From the NCBI RefSeq assembly GCF_014048465.1, contig NZ_PDLY01000002.1, positions 248,001-312,000 on the forward strand: DNA of 64,000 nucleotides, read 5' to 3'. Of the stretch, positions 26,095 through 34,942 are shown one piece after another. Position 1 is the stretch's first letter; each line of letters starts with the position of its first letter. The stretch comes from Bombella mellum (GTDB lineage: Bacteria > Pseudomonadota > Alphaproteobacteria > Acetobacterales > Acetobacteraceae). The position numbers were made by a program, and so were the translations under genes. The notes below the pieces were generated by a model, which had not been told where the DNA came from, did no database searches, and saw nothing but the letters and a program-made list of their open reading frames with translations.

Positions 26095-27558
26095 CTACCG
26101 TATGACCCAGCCTGACAGGTCGTGCCGCAGTTCCAGCGAATAGAGTCGCACGGGCCGCTTCCCGTCCTTCCGCCACAGGCTCCACGTCCCCGCAGAAAGC
26201 GGGCCATAGTGACGATCTTTCAGATACAGGGCTGCCGACACCTCCTTCCGTGTCATCCCTTCCAGATAGGCCCAGCGGGCATCCTGCCCCAGCAGCACGA
26301 CCGTTCCCATGCCCTGAAAAGCAAGCACGGACGCCAGGGCGTAATCATCCGTCACTATCGTGGAAACACCCGCCCTCCGGGCTTCAGCCGACAGGTCGGC
26401 CGCCATCATTTTCCATCCTGCCCCCAGCCGTGCCACAGGGTTCAGATGCGCTGACAGAGGCAGAAAATTGGTCAGGCACTGGCCATAGACCAACAGCAGA
26501 CAGACGCCTCCCGTCACCACGGCTCCCCGGACATGTCTGCTATAGGCCGCCCCGGCGAGCAGAAGGGCAGGATACAGCACCCAGACCCAGTTTGGCTGGA
26601 CCCGGTCTCCCATCGTATGAAACAGAAACACCAGAAGGGCAGGACCGACCAGCCAGAGCAGCAGGCCACCATCTCGACGGGACCGCCATAACCCGGCAAG
26701 ACACAGCACCGCCACCCACGGCGTCAGCAGGGCAAGCTGCCCCGCCAGAAGTTCCACTAGAAACTGCCCGGCACGTTCCGGATGCCACTGGAACGTGCGC
26801 CCCCCCTGTTTCAGCAGCCCCGCCCAGCCATGCGCTCCATTCCAGATCAGGACGGGCAGGAAAACGATGACAGCACCGATACCTCCCAGCCAGGGGCCCG
26901 CACGACGCCACAGCCCACCTTTCCCAAACAGGACAAAACCGGCCAGCCCTACCCCCCACAGGACGGCCGTATATTTTGAATCAGCCGCCAGACCGAGACC
27001 GACCCCGCACAGCACCCACCAGCCCCATGAAGGATCACCAGCATCCTCTGCCCGTAGGGCTCCGGACAGGGACCACAGGGCCAGACAGAGAAACATGAAC
27101 AGGGGAACATCAGGCGTGGCGGGCACAAGCCCGATCCCCGCCATCAGGGTGACACCCAGCAGCAGGACAGCCCGGGAACCGACGTCTCTGCCAGAAGGGA
27201 AAAACCGTTCCGCCGCCAGAAAAAGCCACATCATGGCCAGCCCGAACCCAACCAGCCCGCAGAAGCGCACGCCGAAGGGCGTATCCCCCCACAGAAAGGT
27301 GCCGACCCGAATCCAGAAAGCTATCATGAAGGGATGATCCAGATACCCCCATTGCAGATGCCGGGACCAGAGCCAGTAATAGGCCTCGTCCGGCACCAGG
27401 GGCATCCTCACCGCCACGACGAGCCGCAGCAGCATGAGCAGGACCAGCCCTCCCCAGAGCAGATGCCGGGAGGTCAGCCCGCCACCTTCCTCAGAACGGG
27501 ACGCCCGCCCTCTCGCAGCTGGTCCTGATGACCTGGAAGGTCTGTACCCGTACGACAT
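26095..27558 (-). CDS. GT39/ArnT-like membrane glycosyltransferase
   Basis: A 487-residue polytopic membrane protein with the PMT/ArnT catalytic-loop signature PDEAYYWLWSRHLQWGYLDHP (residues ~56-76) after the first helix, then about ten further hydrophobic segments. Such enzymes transfer sugars from polyprenyl-phosphate donors to lipids or proteins; the acceptor is unknown here. The first ~28 residues are Ser/Arg/Gly-rich and overlap the upstream lrp gene by 68 bases, so the true start may lie further in. The stop codon is TAG. Confidence 0.82.
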   Translation of the reverse strand: MSYGYRPSRSSGPAARGRASRSEEGGGLTSRHLLWGGLVLLMLLRLVVAVRMPLVPDEAYYWLWSRHLQWGYLDHPFMIAFWIRVGTFLWGDTPFGVRFCGLVGFGLAMMWLFLAAERFFPSGRDVGSRAVLLLGVTLMAGIGLVPATPDVPLFMFLCLALWSLSGALRAEDAGDPSWGWWVLCGVGLGLAADSKYTAVLWGVGLAGFVLFGKGGLWRRAGPWLGGIGAVIVFLPVLIWNGAHGWAGLLKQGGRTFQWHPERAGQFLVELLAGQLALLTPWVAVLCLAGLWRSRRDGGLLLWLVGPALLVFLFHTMGDRVQPNWVWVLYPALLLAGAAYSRHVRGAVVTGGVCLLLVYGQCLTNFLPLSAHLNPVARLGAGWKMMAADLSAEARRAGVSTIVTDDYALASVLAFQGMGTVVLLGQDARWAYLEGMTRKEVSAALYLKDRHYGPLSAGTWSLWRKDGKRPVRLYSLELRHDLSGWVIR

Positions 27559-27955
27559 GCGTCACCTCGATCAGGTCCCGTGTCAGGCGATTCTGATGGT
27601 CGGCATCACGGGCCATCATGCGGAGGAGAAAATCCTCTCCTCCACGGATCATGTGACATTCCCGTGTTTCCGGCCATCCGGCCACGAGCCTCTCAAATTC
27701 TTCCAGAACGGTGCTTTTCTGACTGTCCAACCCGACCAGGACGAAAAAGCTGATGGACCAGCCAAGCATCGCCGGAGCCAGTGTCGCATGATAGCCTTGG
27801 ATGAGGCCCATTTCCTCCAGCCGACGCACACGCCGCAGACAGGGAGGAGCCGAAATCCCTACCCGCCGGGCCAGCTCCACGTTGGTGACCCGGCCATCCT
27901 GCTGAAGTTCGGCAAGAATGCTGCGGTCAATATCATCAAGGTCTGCAATGCTCAT
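27491..27955 (-). CDS. Lrp/AsnC-family regulator
   Basis: A 154-residue Lrp-type protein: N-terminal helix-turn-helix (DIDRSILAELQQDGRVTNVELARRVGISAPPCLRRVRRLEEMGLI) and C-terminal RAM effector domain. It is divergent from trxB, and the trio lrp/trxB/lsrB recurs in other alphaproteobacteria. The amino-acid ligand is not known. Confidence 0.9.
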   Translation of the reverse strand: MSIADLDDIDRSILAELQQDGRVTNVELARRVGISAPPCLRRVRRLEEMGLIQGYHATLAPAMLGWSISFFVLVGLDSQKSTVLEEFERLVAGWPETRECHMIRGGEDFLLRMMARDADHQNRLTRDLIEVTHVVRVQTFQVIRTSCERAGVPF

Positions 27956-28093
27956 ACGGTTCCCAGAAACTCTGCTTACAGGACCTCCTGACGGCCCGGA
28001 GGAAGAACGGACATGCCCGCAGCGGGGCTTCTGCCCCTACCATATAGACTGATCTTTCTTATGTGAAAACTCTCTACCTGAAAAAACGAAAGA

Positions 28094-28120
28094 TTGTTTC
28101 GCAGGTTAGCCCCATATAAT
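28094..28120 (+). promoter_or_regulatory. Possible trxB promoter in the lrp-trxB intergenic region
   Basis: The 300-base gap 27956-28257 contains a perfect TATAAT (28115-28120); the best -35 is TTGTTT (28094-28099) with a short 15-base spacer. It would give a ~130-base leader. No other gene or structured RNA is recognised in the gap. Confidence 0.3.
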
Positions 28121-28257
28121 CATTTTTATCGACATCTTTCATATACTATATCTATTACTCCCCAGACCGGACCGGACATACTATTGCCCAGCCCTTCTCG
28201 ACCATTCCATTTTCTCCCCCTGCGGGCGGGACACATCCCTTCATCATGGAGCTTTTC

Positions 28258-29229
28258 ATGGCAGAAACATACCGTACCGACATGCTGATCGTTGGGGCCG
28301 GGCCGGCAGGCTACACGGCGGCCATCTACGCCGCACGGGCGGGGATGCAGCCGGTTCTGGTCACGGGAATGCAGCCGGGTGGCCAGCTGACCATCACGGA
28401 CGAGATCGAAAATTTCCCCGGCTTCGCCAGCCCTGTCCAGGGACCGTGGCTGATGGAGCAGATGCGTGAACAGGCCGAACATGTCGGCACGAAACTGGTC
28501 TATGATCTCATCACCGAGGCGCATCTGAAGCAGGGGCCGGACGCCGAAGGCTATTTCCACCTCACCGGCGATTCCGGGGACAGCTTCCAGGCCCGCACGG
28601 TCGTCATCGCCACGGGGGCGCAGGCCAGATGGCTTGGCCTCGATTCCGAAAAGAGATATCAGGGAGCGGGCGTGTCCGCCTGTGCGACATGCGACGGTTT
28701 CTTCTACCGTGGCAAGGAAGTCGCCGTCATCGGTGGTGGCAACACGGCCGTCGAGGAGGCCCTGTACCTGACCCATCATGCGACGACCGTTCATCTGATC
28801 CATCGCCGGGACAGCCTGAAGGCCGAACGCATCCTTCAGAAACGCCTGCATAACAACCCCAGGATCAGGATCCACTGGAACAGGGCCGTCCGGGAAATCA
28901 TCGGGGAAGGCTCACCGGCCGTCGTGACGGCCCTTGAACTGACGGACACGCAGGACCCCACAAAAACGGAGAGACTGGCCGTGGACGGCGTGTTCGTGGC
29001 CATCGGGCACAGCCCCAGCACCGGCCCTTTCCGGGATCAGGTCGAGTGTGATGCGGAAGGGTACATCATGACCCGACCGGGAACGGCCACGACCTCCATT
29101 CCCGGCATCTTCGCCGCCGGAGACATTCAGGACAAGGTCTACCGTCAGGCCGTCACCGCCGCCGGGACGGGCTGCATGGCCGCCCTGGAAGCCGAACACT
29201 ACCTTACCGAGGCAGGCCACATATCCTGA
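28258..29229 (+). CDS. trxB: Thioredoxin reductase
   Basis: A 323-residue NADPH-dependent flavoprotein that reduces thioredoxin. FAD site: VGAGPAGYTAAIYAARAG; redox-active pair C142-A-T-C145; NADPH site: VIGGGNTAVEEALYLT followed by HRRD; and the C-terminal GIFAAGDIQDKVYRQ. ATG 28258 is preferred over an ATG 12 bases upstream because GGAG lies 6 bases before it. It is followed after ~295 bases by an lsrB-like regulator. Confidence 0.96.
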   Translation: MAETYRTDMLIVGAGPAGYTAAIYAARAGMQPVLVTGMQPGGQLTITDEIENFPGFASPVQGPWLMEQMREQAEHVGTKLVYDLITEAHLKQGPDAEGYFHLTGDSGDSFQARTVVIATGAQARWLGLDSEKRYQGAGVSACATCDGFFYRGKEVAVIGGGNTAVEEALYLTHHATTVHLIHRRDSLKAERILQKRLHNNPRIRIHWNRAVREIIGEGSPAVVTALELTDTQDPTKTERLAVDGVFVAIGHSPSTGPFRDQVECDAEGYIMTRPGTATTSIPGIFAAGDIQDKVYRQAVTAAGTGCMAALEAEHYLTEAGHIS

Positions 29230-29524
29230 AAAAACGCCCTGACGGGACGGGTCATTTTCCGGCTCCACAGCCACACCGGGACATGGCCCGTCTTCACGGA
29301 TACAGCACACCAACAAGAAAACATGAAAAAATAATTTATCTTTCCTATGTCTTTCCTTGAAATGACAACGCAAAGATAACGTATTCCATCGCCATTCTAC
29401 TCTTGACCGATCGTTGCTTTTCGGGAATTTTTTACAAATTAGACATACAGTTAAGGTTACAATGTGGGGCGTTATGAGCAGAGCTGGCCATGATTATTGC
29501 GAAGGGGCATACGGGAATCAGAAA

Positions 29525-30469
29525 ATGGACTGGGACAAACTCCGTATTTTTCACACCGTGGCCGAGGCCGGCTCATTCACCCACGCAGGCGACCGCCTCA
29601 ACCTGAGCCAGTCCGCCGTCTCCCGTCAGATTTCCGCTCTGGAAGACGTGCTGGGCGTTCCCCTCTTCCACCGCCACGCCCGTGGCCTGATCCTGACGGA
29701 ACAGGGCGAGGTACTCCACCGGACTGCCAGAGAAGTCTTCTCCAAGCTCGCCCTGACGCAGGCCTTCCTGAGCGAGAACCGGGAAAAGGCCGCCGGCAAG
29801 ATCAAGGTCACGACCACGTCCGGCTTTGGCCTCTCCTGGCTGACGCCACGCCTGCACCGCTTCGTGGAGCATCATCCCCATGTCGAGGTCACGCTCCTTC
29901 TGGAGGATTCAGACCTCGACCTGAGCATGAGGGAGGCGGACGTCGCCATCCGCCTGCATCCCCCGACACAGCCGGACCTCATCCAGCGTCACCTCGCCAG
30001 CTTCCACATGCCGATCTACGCCAGCAAGGAATATCTGGAAGAACATGGCACCCCGACCACACTGAAAGACCTTGCCAACCATAACCTGATCGGTTTTGCC
30101 GGGTGGCACCTGCCCCTTCCACATGTCAACTGGCTGATCGAACGGCTTGTGAAGGAGAAAATCATCCTCCACCCCCGTGTTCCCCTTGCCGTCAACAACA
30201 TTGCTGCCGTGGGCATGGCCATTGCACAGGGCAACGGCATCGGTACCCTGCCCTTCTACACGGCGTCCGCCCATCCCAATCTCGTCCGCATCCTGCCGGA
30301 CGTGCATGGTCCGCTGGCGGAGGCATTCTTCGTCTATCCAGAGGAACTGAAAAGCTCCAAACGGATATCCGTGTTCCGGGATTTCCTGCTCGAGGAACTG
30401 AACACGGCCCGCACCGGCAAGGATGTCCCCTCACACAGTGCGGAACCTTTCATTTCTTCAGCTGATTGA
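29525..30469 (+). CDS. LysR-family regulator of the LsrB/VtlR type
   Basis: A ~314-residue LysR protein starting MDWDKLRIFHTVAEAGSFTHAG, the diagnostic LsrB/VtlR N-terminus, continuing LSQSAVSRQISALE and LFHRHARGLILTEQGE. In rhizobia and Brucella these regulators control oxidative-stress, cell-envelope and small-RNA genes. Position after trxB matches that context. The start is placed at 29525; the frame is open upstream to 29414 without conservation. The protein contains no cysteine, unlike the redox-sensing rhizobial LsrB. Its 3' end overlaps convergent ihfB by 20 bases. Confidence 0.86.
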   Translation: MDWDKLRIFHTVAEAGSFTHAGDRLNLSQSAVSRQISALEDVLGVPLFHRHARGLILTEQGEVLHRTAREVFSKLALTQAFLSENREKAAGKIKVTTTSGFGLSWLTPRLHRFVEHHPHVEVTLLLEDSDLDLSMREADVAIRLHPPTQPDLIQRHLASFHMPIYASKEYLEEHGTPTTLKDLANHNLIGFAGWHLPLPHVNWLIERLVKEKIILHPRVPLAVNNIAAVGMAIAQGNGIGTLPFYTASAHPNLVRILPDVHGPLAEAFFVYPEELKSSKRISVFRDFLLEELNTARTGKDVPSHSAEPFISSAD

Positions 30470-30737
30470 CCCTCTGGCGCAGCTCCTTGCCCGCACGGAA
30501 GAACGGCACCCTTTTGGCCTCAACCGCAACAGACTGGCCCGTCCGGGGATTTCTTCCCTGATGGGCCGTATGCTGGCGTGTTCCGAAGCTGCCGATGCCC
30601 CGCAGCTCGGCCCTGTTTCCAGCGGCCAGACCAGTGGCAATATAAGAAAAAACCCCGTCAACGGCCTGACCGACCTTTTCCCGGGAAATGCCTTCCAGAC
30701 GGGAAGTCAATAAAGCGACAAACTCTGAGCGTGTCAT
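30450..30737 (-). CDS. ihfB: Integration host factor subunit beta
   Basis: A 95-residue IHF/HU protein: MTRSEFVALLTSRLEG, AELRGIGSFGTRQHTAHQGRNPRTG, then VEAKRVPFFRAGKELRQRVN. The MTRSE start and GKELRxRVN end fit the beta subunit, partner of ihfA at 20.5-20.9 kb. Confidence 0.91.
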   Translation of the reverse strand: MTRSEFVALLTSRLEGISREKVGQAVDGVFSYIATGLAAGNRAELRGIGSFGTRQHTAHQGRNPRTGQSVAVEAKRVPFFRAGKELRQRVNQLKK

Positions 30738-30817
30738 CCATACTCTCCGTCACTGATCACTTCATCAAGAGTGACAAGAGGACGACAGAAACGTCAAGAA
30801 AAAACGCTTCACCATAG

Positions 30818-30847
30818 AAAAAGGCCAGGAAAAAACCCGGCCTTTTT
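30818..30847 (-). terminator. Terminator after mucR
   Basis: AAAAAGGCC and GGCCTTTTT form a 9-bp stem with U-rich ends in both directions, 24 bases after the mucR stop; an outer CCATAG/CTATGG pair extends it. It probably works bidirectionally. Confidence 0.7.
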
Positions 30848-30870
30848 GAATCTATGGTTAATGAAAGATT

Positions 30871-31353
30871 TCAGGATTTACTTTCATTGTCCCGTTTATT
30901 CTCGGCAGAGACGCCAATATTACGGCCGAGGCCAATCGTTCTTGCCAGCTCGGAGCGACGGGCCGCATAGGCCGGGGCCACCATGGGGTAATCGGCAGGG
31001 AGGCCCCACTTCTCCCGATACTGGTCCGGGGTCATGTCATAGGTGCTCTTGAGGTGCCGCTTGAGCATCTTCAGTTTCTTTCCGTCTTCCAGACAGATGA
31101 TATAGTCCGGATAGACGGACTTGCGTACCGGCACCGCAGGCTGCTGCTTGGGCTGGTCCGTCACTTCCTTCCTGTCACTCCCCTGCCCGGCAAGGGCATC
31201 ATAAACCTGACGGATCAGCTCTGGCAGGGTATCCGCAGCGACATCAGAACCGGCAAGTTTGGCCACGACAATATCAGTCGTCAGCTCAAGAAGCTTTCTG
31301 CGCTCGTCATTCGGAGATGTCTGGCCTTCTTCAGCCGGGATATTGTCTGTCAT
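30871..31353 (-). CDS. MucR/Ros-family transcriptional regulator
   Basis: A ~160-residue MucR family member with the C-terminal block SVYPDYIICLEDGKKLKMLKRHLKSTYDMTPDQYREKWGLP and YPMVAPAYAARRSELARTIGLG. In Ros the zinc ligands are Cx2C...Hx3-4H; here the second Cys is Asp (CLEDG) and the second His position is replaced (RHLKSTYD), so at most part of the site remains. MucR proteins are H-NS-like repressors of exopolysaccharide, motility and cell-cycle genes. ATG 31353 is preferred (GAAGG upstream) over ATG 31383. Confidence 0.9.
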   Translation of the reverse strand: MTDNIPAEEGQTSPNDERRKLLELTTDIVVAKLAGSDVAADTLPELIRQVYDALAGQGSDRKEVTDQPKQQPAVPVRKSVYPDYIICLEDGKKLKMLKRHLKSTYDMTPDQYREKWGLPADYPMVAPAYAARRSELARTIGLGRNIGVSAENKRDNESKS

Positions 31354-31563
31354 TGAATAACCTTCATTGCTACAAGTCTTCATGGGAGGTTTCAGAAAAA
31401 TTTTACTATTTTTTCCTTGGACACAAAAGAAAAATATTCATGAGTCATAAAAAAACATCATTACCCAAAGCATTCCGGCATTTCTGTTCAATTATAAGTG
31501 TCCCCCCTCGCATCCAGCTCCAAAGGGAAGTAGTCTCCGGCTCTGGATGCCACTGGATGCACA

Positions 31564-33768
31564 ATGACCGCTCGTTTTCTAGCCTTCCTGAATTTCCGGA
31601 TACCGCCTTTCTTCTACTGGCTGTTTGTTCCGTCCCTGAACGGATTTCTTTTCGCCCTGCGCACCACCATTGCCGCCTGTCTCTCTCTGGGCATCGCCCT
31701 CTGGCTAGAGCTGGACAGTCCCATCTGGGCCCCCATGACGGTCTGGTCCGTGGCGCAGCTGACACGGGGCGAAAGTCTCTCCAAGGCCCGCTGGCGCATC
31801 GCCGGCACGCTGATCGGCGGGACGGCGGCCCTCATATTCGTTGGCATCTATCCTCAGGCACCGTGGCTCTTCTTCCCGCTGATCGCCCTGTGGATCGGCC
31901 TCTGTAGCGGGCTGGCGACCTTCGTCAGCAATTTCCGCTCCTATGCCCTTGTCCTTTCAGGCTATACCTGCGCCATCATCTGCATGGACGTCGTGCCCCA
32001 TACGGGCGACATCTTCATATTTGCCGTGTCCCGGGCCAGCTACATCATCCTGGGTGTTCTCTGCGAAGCCTTCATAGGTCTTCTGTTCGCCTTCAACCAG
32101 GACAGGCTGGCGCATCTCAAGATACGGCAGAAACTGGAATCAGCCCTCACCCTGGTGGCCGACACCCTCTACCACATCCTCCAGCAGGATGCCGGTGCCC
32201 TGACGGAAGCCCGCAATCTCTTCGGCACCATCCTGTCCATCAATGACCAGATCGAATTTGCCGAGGTGGAAATGGGAGCCCACGGGCACGAAGGCGACCA
32301 TGCCCGTGCCGCCCTGGCCGCCGTGTCCGCCCTCCTGTCCCGCAGTTTCGGCATGGCGGCCCGGCTTGCCCTCCTCTCCAGCAATCACAGGGATTTCGAC
32401 ACGGTCGTCCGGGCTTTCAGCCAGTTCCTGCGGACATTCTCGGAACGGCTGGGCAAGGAGGAGGAGATCTCCGAACTTCTGGCCGAACTCCAGCATCTGC
32501 GCGACATCTGCCGCCGCTATGCCACGCCGCACCGCCGCCGGGTCATCCCCACGGCCATGATGGAAACGCATGAGGAGGAACAGTCCACCGTCATCACCAA
32601 TTCCGCCCTGGATGAGCGCATCCTCTTCTCATCCCTCGGGGACCTGATCGGTGACTTGGAAGAAGCCATCACGGAATATCATGCCAGCACCCACACCATC
32701 CGCGGGGATCATTTCCAGTTCCGGCATCATACCTACCGGGATGGCCGCCTTGCCTTCAACAACGGCTTCCGGGCGGCCCTGGCCATTCTGGTCACGTCCC
32801 TGATCTATGAGGTGACGGCCTGGTCCAACGGCAACACCCTCATCAGCATCACGGCCCTGATCTGCGGCCTGTTCGCCACGAAGGAAAACCCCGTCCTGGG
32901 CACCGTAAAGTTCCTCAAGGGGCTGGCGGTGGGCTGGTGCGTGGCGTGGGTGCTCTGTTTCATCTTCATCCCCATGGTCACGACCTATGAGCCGCTGGTG
33001 CTCATCCTCTCCTGCGCCATGATGATAGGCGGTCTCGCCCGGGCCAATCCGGCCACGGCTCCCGCCGCCTCGGCCTTCAACCTGCTCATGCCCCTCATGC
33101 TGGGCATACAGAATCACCACATCATCGACGAGACGAAATTCTACAACACGAATCTGGCCATCATGCTGTCCGGCATCACGGCCGTCCTGATTTTCCGCAG
33201 CATCCTGCCCTTCGACAGCCGGGCCGAAGGTTTCCGCCTCCGCAAGGCCACGCTGCGGGAACTCCGCAACCTCGCCAACCTGAACAGCACGCCCCAGATC
33301 AGCACATGGATCGGCCACAGCACAGACCGCTTCTCCCGCCTGCTCCGCCACGCCACCGTCATGACCCCCCTCGTGGAGGCAGGCATACAGGGCACGCTGG
33401 CTACCCTGACACTGGGGCTGAACGTCATCCGCCTGCGTGGCCTGCTGAACCGTGAATATCTGCCGGAAAGTGCCCGCCGCCCCATCACGCTCGTCCTTTA
33501 TCACATCGAACATTCGTCCCGTCGGCATGACCGTGCCGCCCGGCTCACCCGTGCGGCCATCCGCCGCCTGCGTGAACTGGACACGCAGGACCATGAGGCC
33601 ATCATCCGGCTGGAGATCACCCGTGCCCTGACCCATCTCGTGGTGGTCGAACATACGCTGCGCACCAACGAGGATTTCCTCGATGCCAGCCGCCCTTTCC
33701 TCGGCACGGGATTCTCGGTCTTTCCCGGTCATGAACCTCCACACGAAACGGTCCCGGAAAAGGCTTGA
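31564..33768 (+). CDS. FUSC-family inner membrane transporter
   Basis: A 734-residue protein with the two-block architecture of the FUSC/aromatic acid exporter family: about six helices in residues ~15-180, a cytoplasmic region of ~200 residues, a second helix block ~395-540, and a C-terminal soluble domain. The segment LDSPIWAPMTVWSVAQLTRGESLSKARWRIAGTLIG is the family signature. Such pumps export aromatic acids or fusaric-acid-like compounds; the substrate is unknown. No membrane-fusion partner gene is adjacent. Confidence 0.87.
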   Translation: MTARFLAFLNFRIPPFFYWLFVPSLNGFLFALRTTIAACLSLGIALWLELDSPIWAPMTVWSVAQLTRGESLSKARWRIAGTLIGGTAALIFVGIYPQAPWLFFPLIALWIGLCSGLATFVSNFRSYALVLSGYTCAIICMDVVPHTGDIFIFAVSRASYIILGVLCEAFIGLLFAFNQDRLAHLKIRQKLESALTLVADTLYHILQQDAGALTEARNLFGTILSINDQIEFAEVEMGAHGHEGDHARAALAAVSALLSRSFGMAARLALLSSNHRDFDTVVRAFSQFLRTFSERLGKEEEISELLAELQHLRDICRRYATPHRRRVIPTAMMETHEEEQSTVITNSALDERILFSSLGDLIGDLEEAITEYHASTHTIRGDHFQFRHHTYRDGRLAFNNGFRAALAILVTSLIYEVTAWSNGNTLISITALICGLFATKENPVLGTVKFLKGLAVGWCVAWVLCFIFIPMVTTYEPLVLILSCAMMIGGLARANPATAPAASAFNLLMPLMLGIQNHHIIDETKFYNTNLAIMLSGITAVLIFRSILPFDSRAEGFRLRKATLRELRNLANLNSTPQISTWIGHSTDRFSRLLRHATVMTPLVEAGIQGTLATLTLGLNVIRLRGLLNREYLPESARRPITLVLYHIEHSSRRHDRAARLTRAAIRRLRELDTQDHEAIIRLEITRALTHLVVVEHTLRTNEDFLDASRPFLGTGFSVFPGHEPPHETVPEKA

Positions 33769-33832
33769 TCTCCCGCCCTTATGACGTCAGTCTCCCACGA
33801 TCGTCCCATCCAGCCCGAGACCCTGCCGCTCC

Positions 33833-34942
33833 ATGAAAATTCATTATCTTGTCACCAGTCTGGAAACGGGCGGTGCCGAATTTGCCATCCCCGACATCGT
33901 GAAGGCTCTGGAAGAGTTCGGCCATCAGGTGGACGTCACCGCCTGCGAACCTCGTGACATGGGAGCGGCCCCCCATCTGGAACGGGCAGGCATCCCTTAC
34001 CGCCTGCTGGACACCAGACGCCGCAGCTTCTTCCTCACTCTTTTCCGCATCCTGCGCCTGTTCCACCGGAACAGGCCAGACATCATCTGGACATCGCTGA
34101 GCCGGGCCACGCTGCTGGGGCAGCTGGCCGGGAAAATCCTCAACATTCCGGTCGTGAGCTGGAAGAACAGTGCCAGCATCCGCTTCACCACCACGGCAGG
34201 CCGCCGCATCACCCGGCTCTGGGTGGCAGATTCCTCATATGTGGCGCAGTTCCTCCGGGAAAAGATGAACATTCCGCCGGAGAAAATCACGTCCTGGCCT
34301 CTCTACGTCGCTGCTCCTGAAAATCACCCGGCTCCGGACTGGGATGGCAGCACGCCTCTGCACATCGGCAGCACAGGGCGGCTTCATGAAGTAAAGAACT
34401 ATCCCCTGCTCATCGAAGGTCTGGCCCTGTTCCGCAGGACCCATCCCCAATGGGCGGACCTCGTGCATCTTTCATTCGCCGGGGATGGCCCCCAGCGGGC
34501 GGAACTTGAAACCCTCATCCGTCAGCACGGGCTGGAAAACCACGTCTCGCTGAAGGGCTTCCAGACGGATGTTCCCGCCTTTCTCCGCACGCTCCAGCTT
34601 TACGCACAGCCCTCACGCTATGAGGGCATGTGTCTGGCTGCCCATGAGGCCATGAACATGAGCCTGCCCGTCGTGGCAACGCCTGTCGGGGAGATGCGCA
34701 ACAGCGTCCAGCCCGGCCGGGCGGGCTTCCTGCTGAAGCCTGACAGGATTCCTGAAACTTTCTGCGACACGCTGGCGGAGATTTTTCAGGACCCGGCCCT
34801 GCTGCACGCCTATGGCAAGGCAGCAAAACAACACATCGACCAGCATTACAGCCGGGAGGCCTTCATGCAGCGGTGCGGAACGATCGTGGAAAAACTGGAG
34901 AGGATGGCCGATCCTCAATCCTCAGGGAAAAACCCGTCATGA
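33833..34942 (+). CDS. GT4-family glycosyltransferase
   Basis: A 369-residue GT-B fold transferase. N-terminal TSLETGGAEFAIPDIVKALEEFGHQV, mid-protein GSTGRLHEVKNYPLLIEGL, and the C-terminal donor-binding EGMCLAAHEAMNMSLPVVATPVGEM all fit group 1 transferases. Likely role in surface polysaccharide or glycolipid assembly; the sugar is unknown. It overlaps the next gene by 4 bases. Confidence 0.9.
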   Translation: MKIHYLVTSLETGGAEFAIPDIVKALEEFGHQVDVTACEPRDMGAAPHLERAGIPYRLLDTRRRSFFLTLFRILRLFHRNRPDIIWTSLSRATLLGQLAGKILNIPVVSWKNSASIRFTTTAGRRITRLWVADSSYVAQFLREKMNIPPEKITSWPLYVAAPENHPAPDWDGSTPLHIGSTGRLHEVKNYPLLIEGLALFRRTHPQWADLVHLSFAGDGPQRAELETLIRQHGLENHVSLKGFQTDVPAFLRTLQLYAQPSRYEGMCLAAHEAMNMSLPVVATPVGEMRNSVQPGRAGFLLKPDRIPETFCDTLAEIFQDPALLHAYGKAAKQHIDQHYSREAFMQRCGTIVEKLERMADPQSSGKNPS

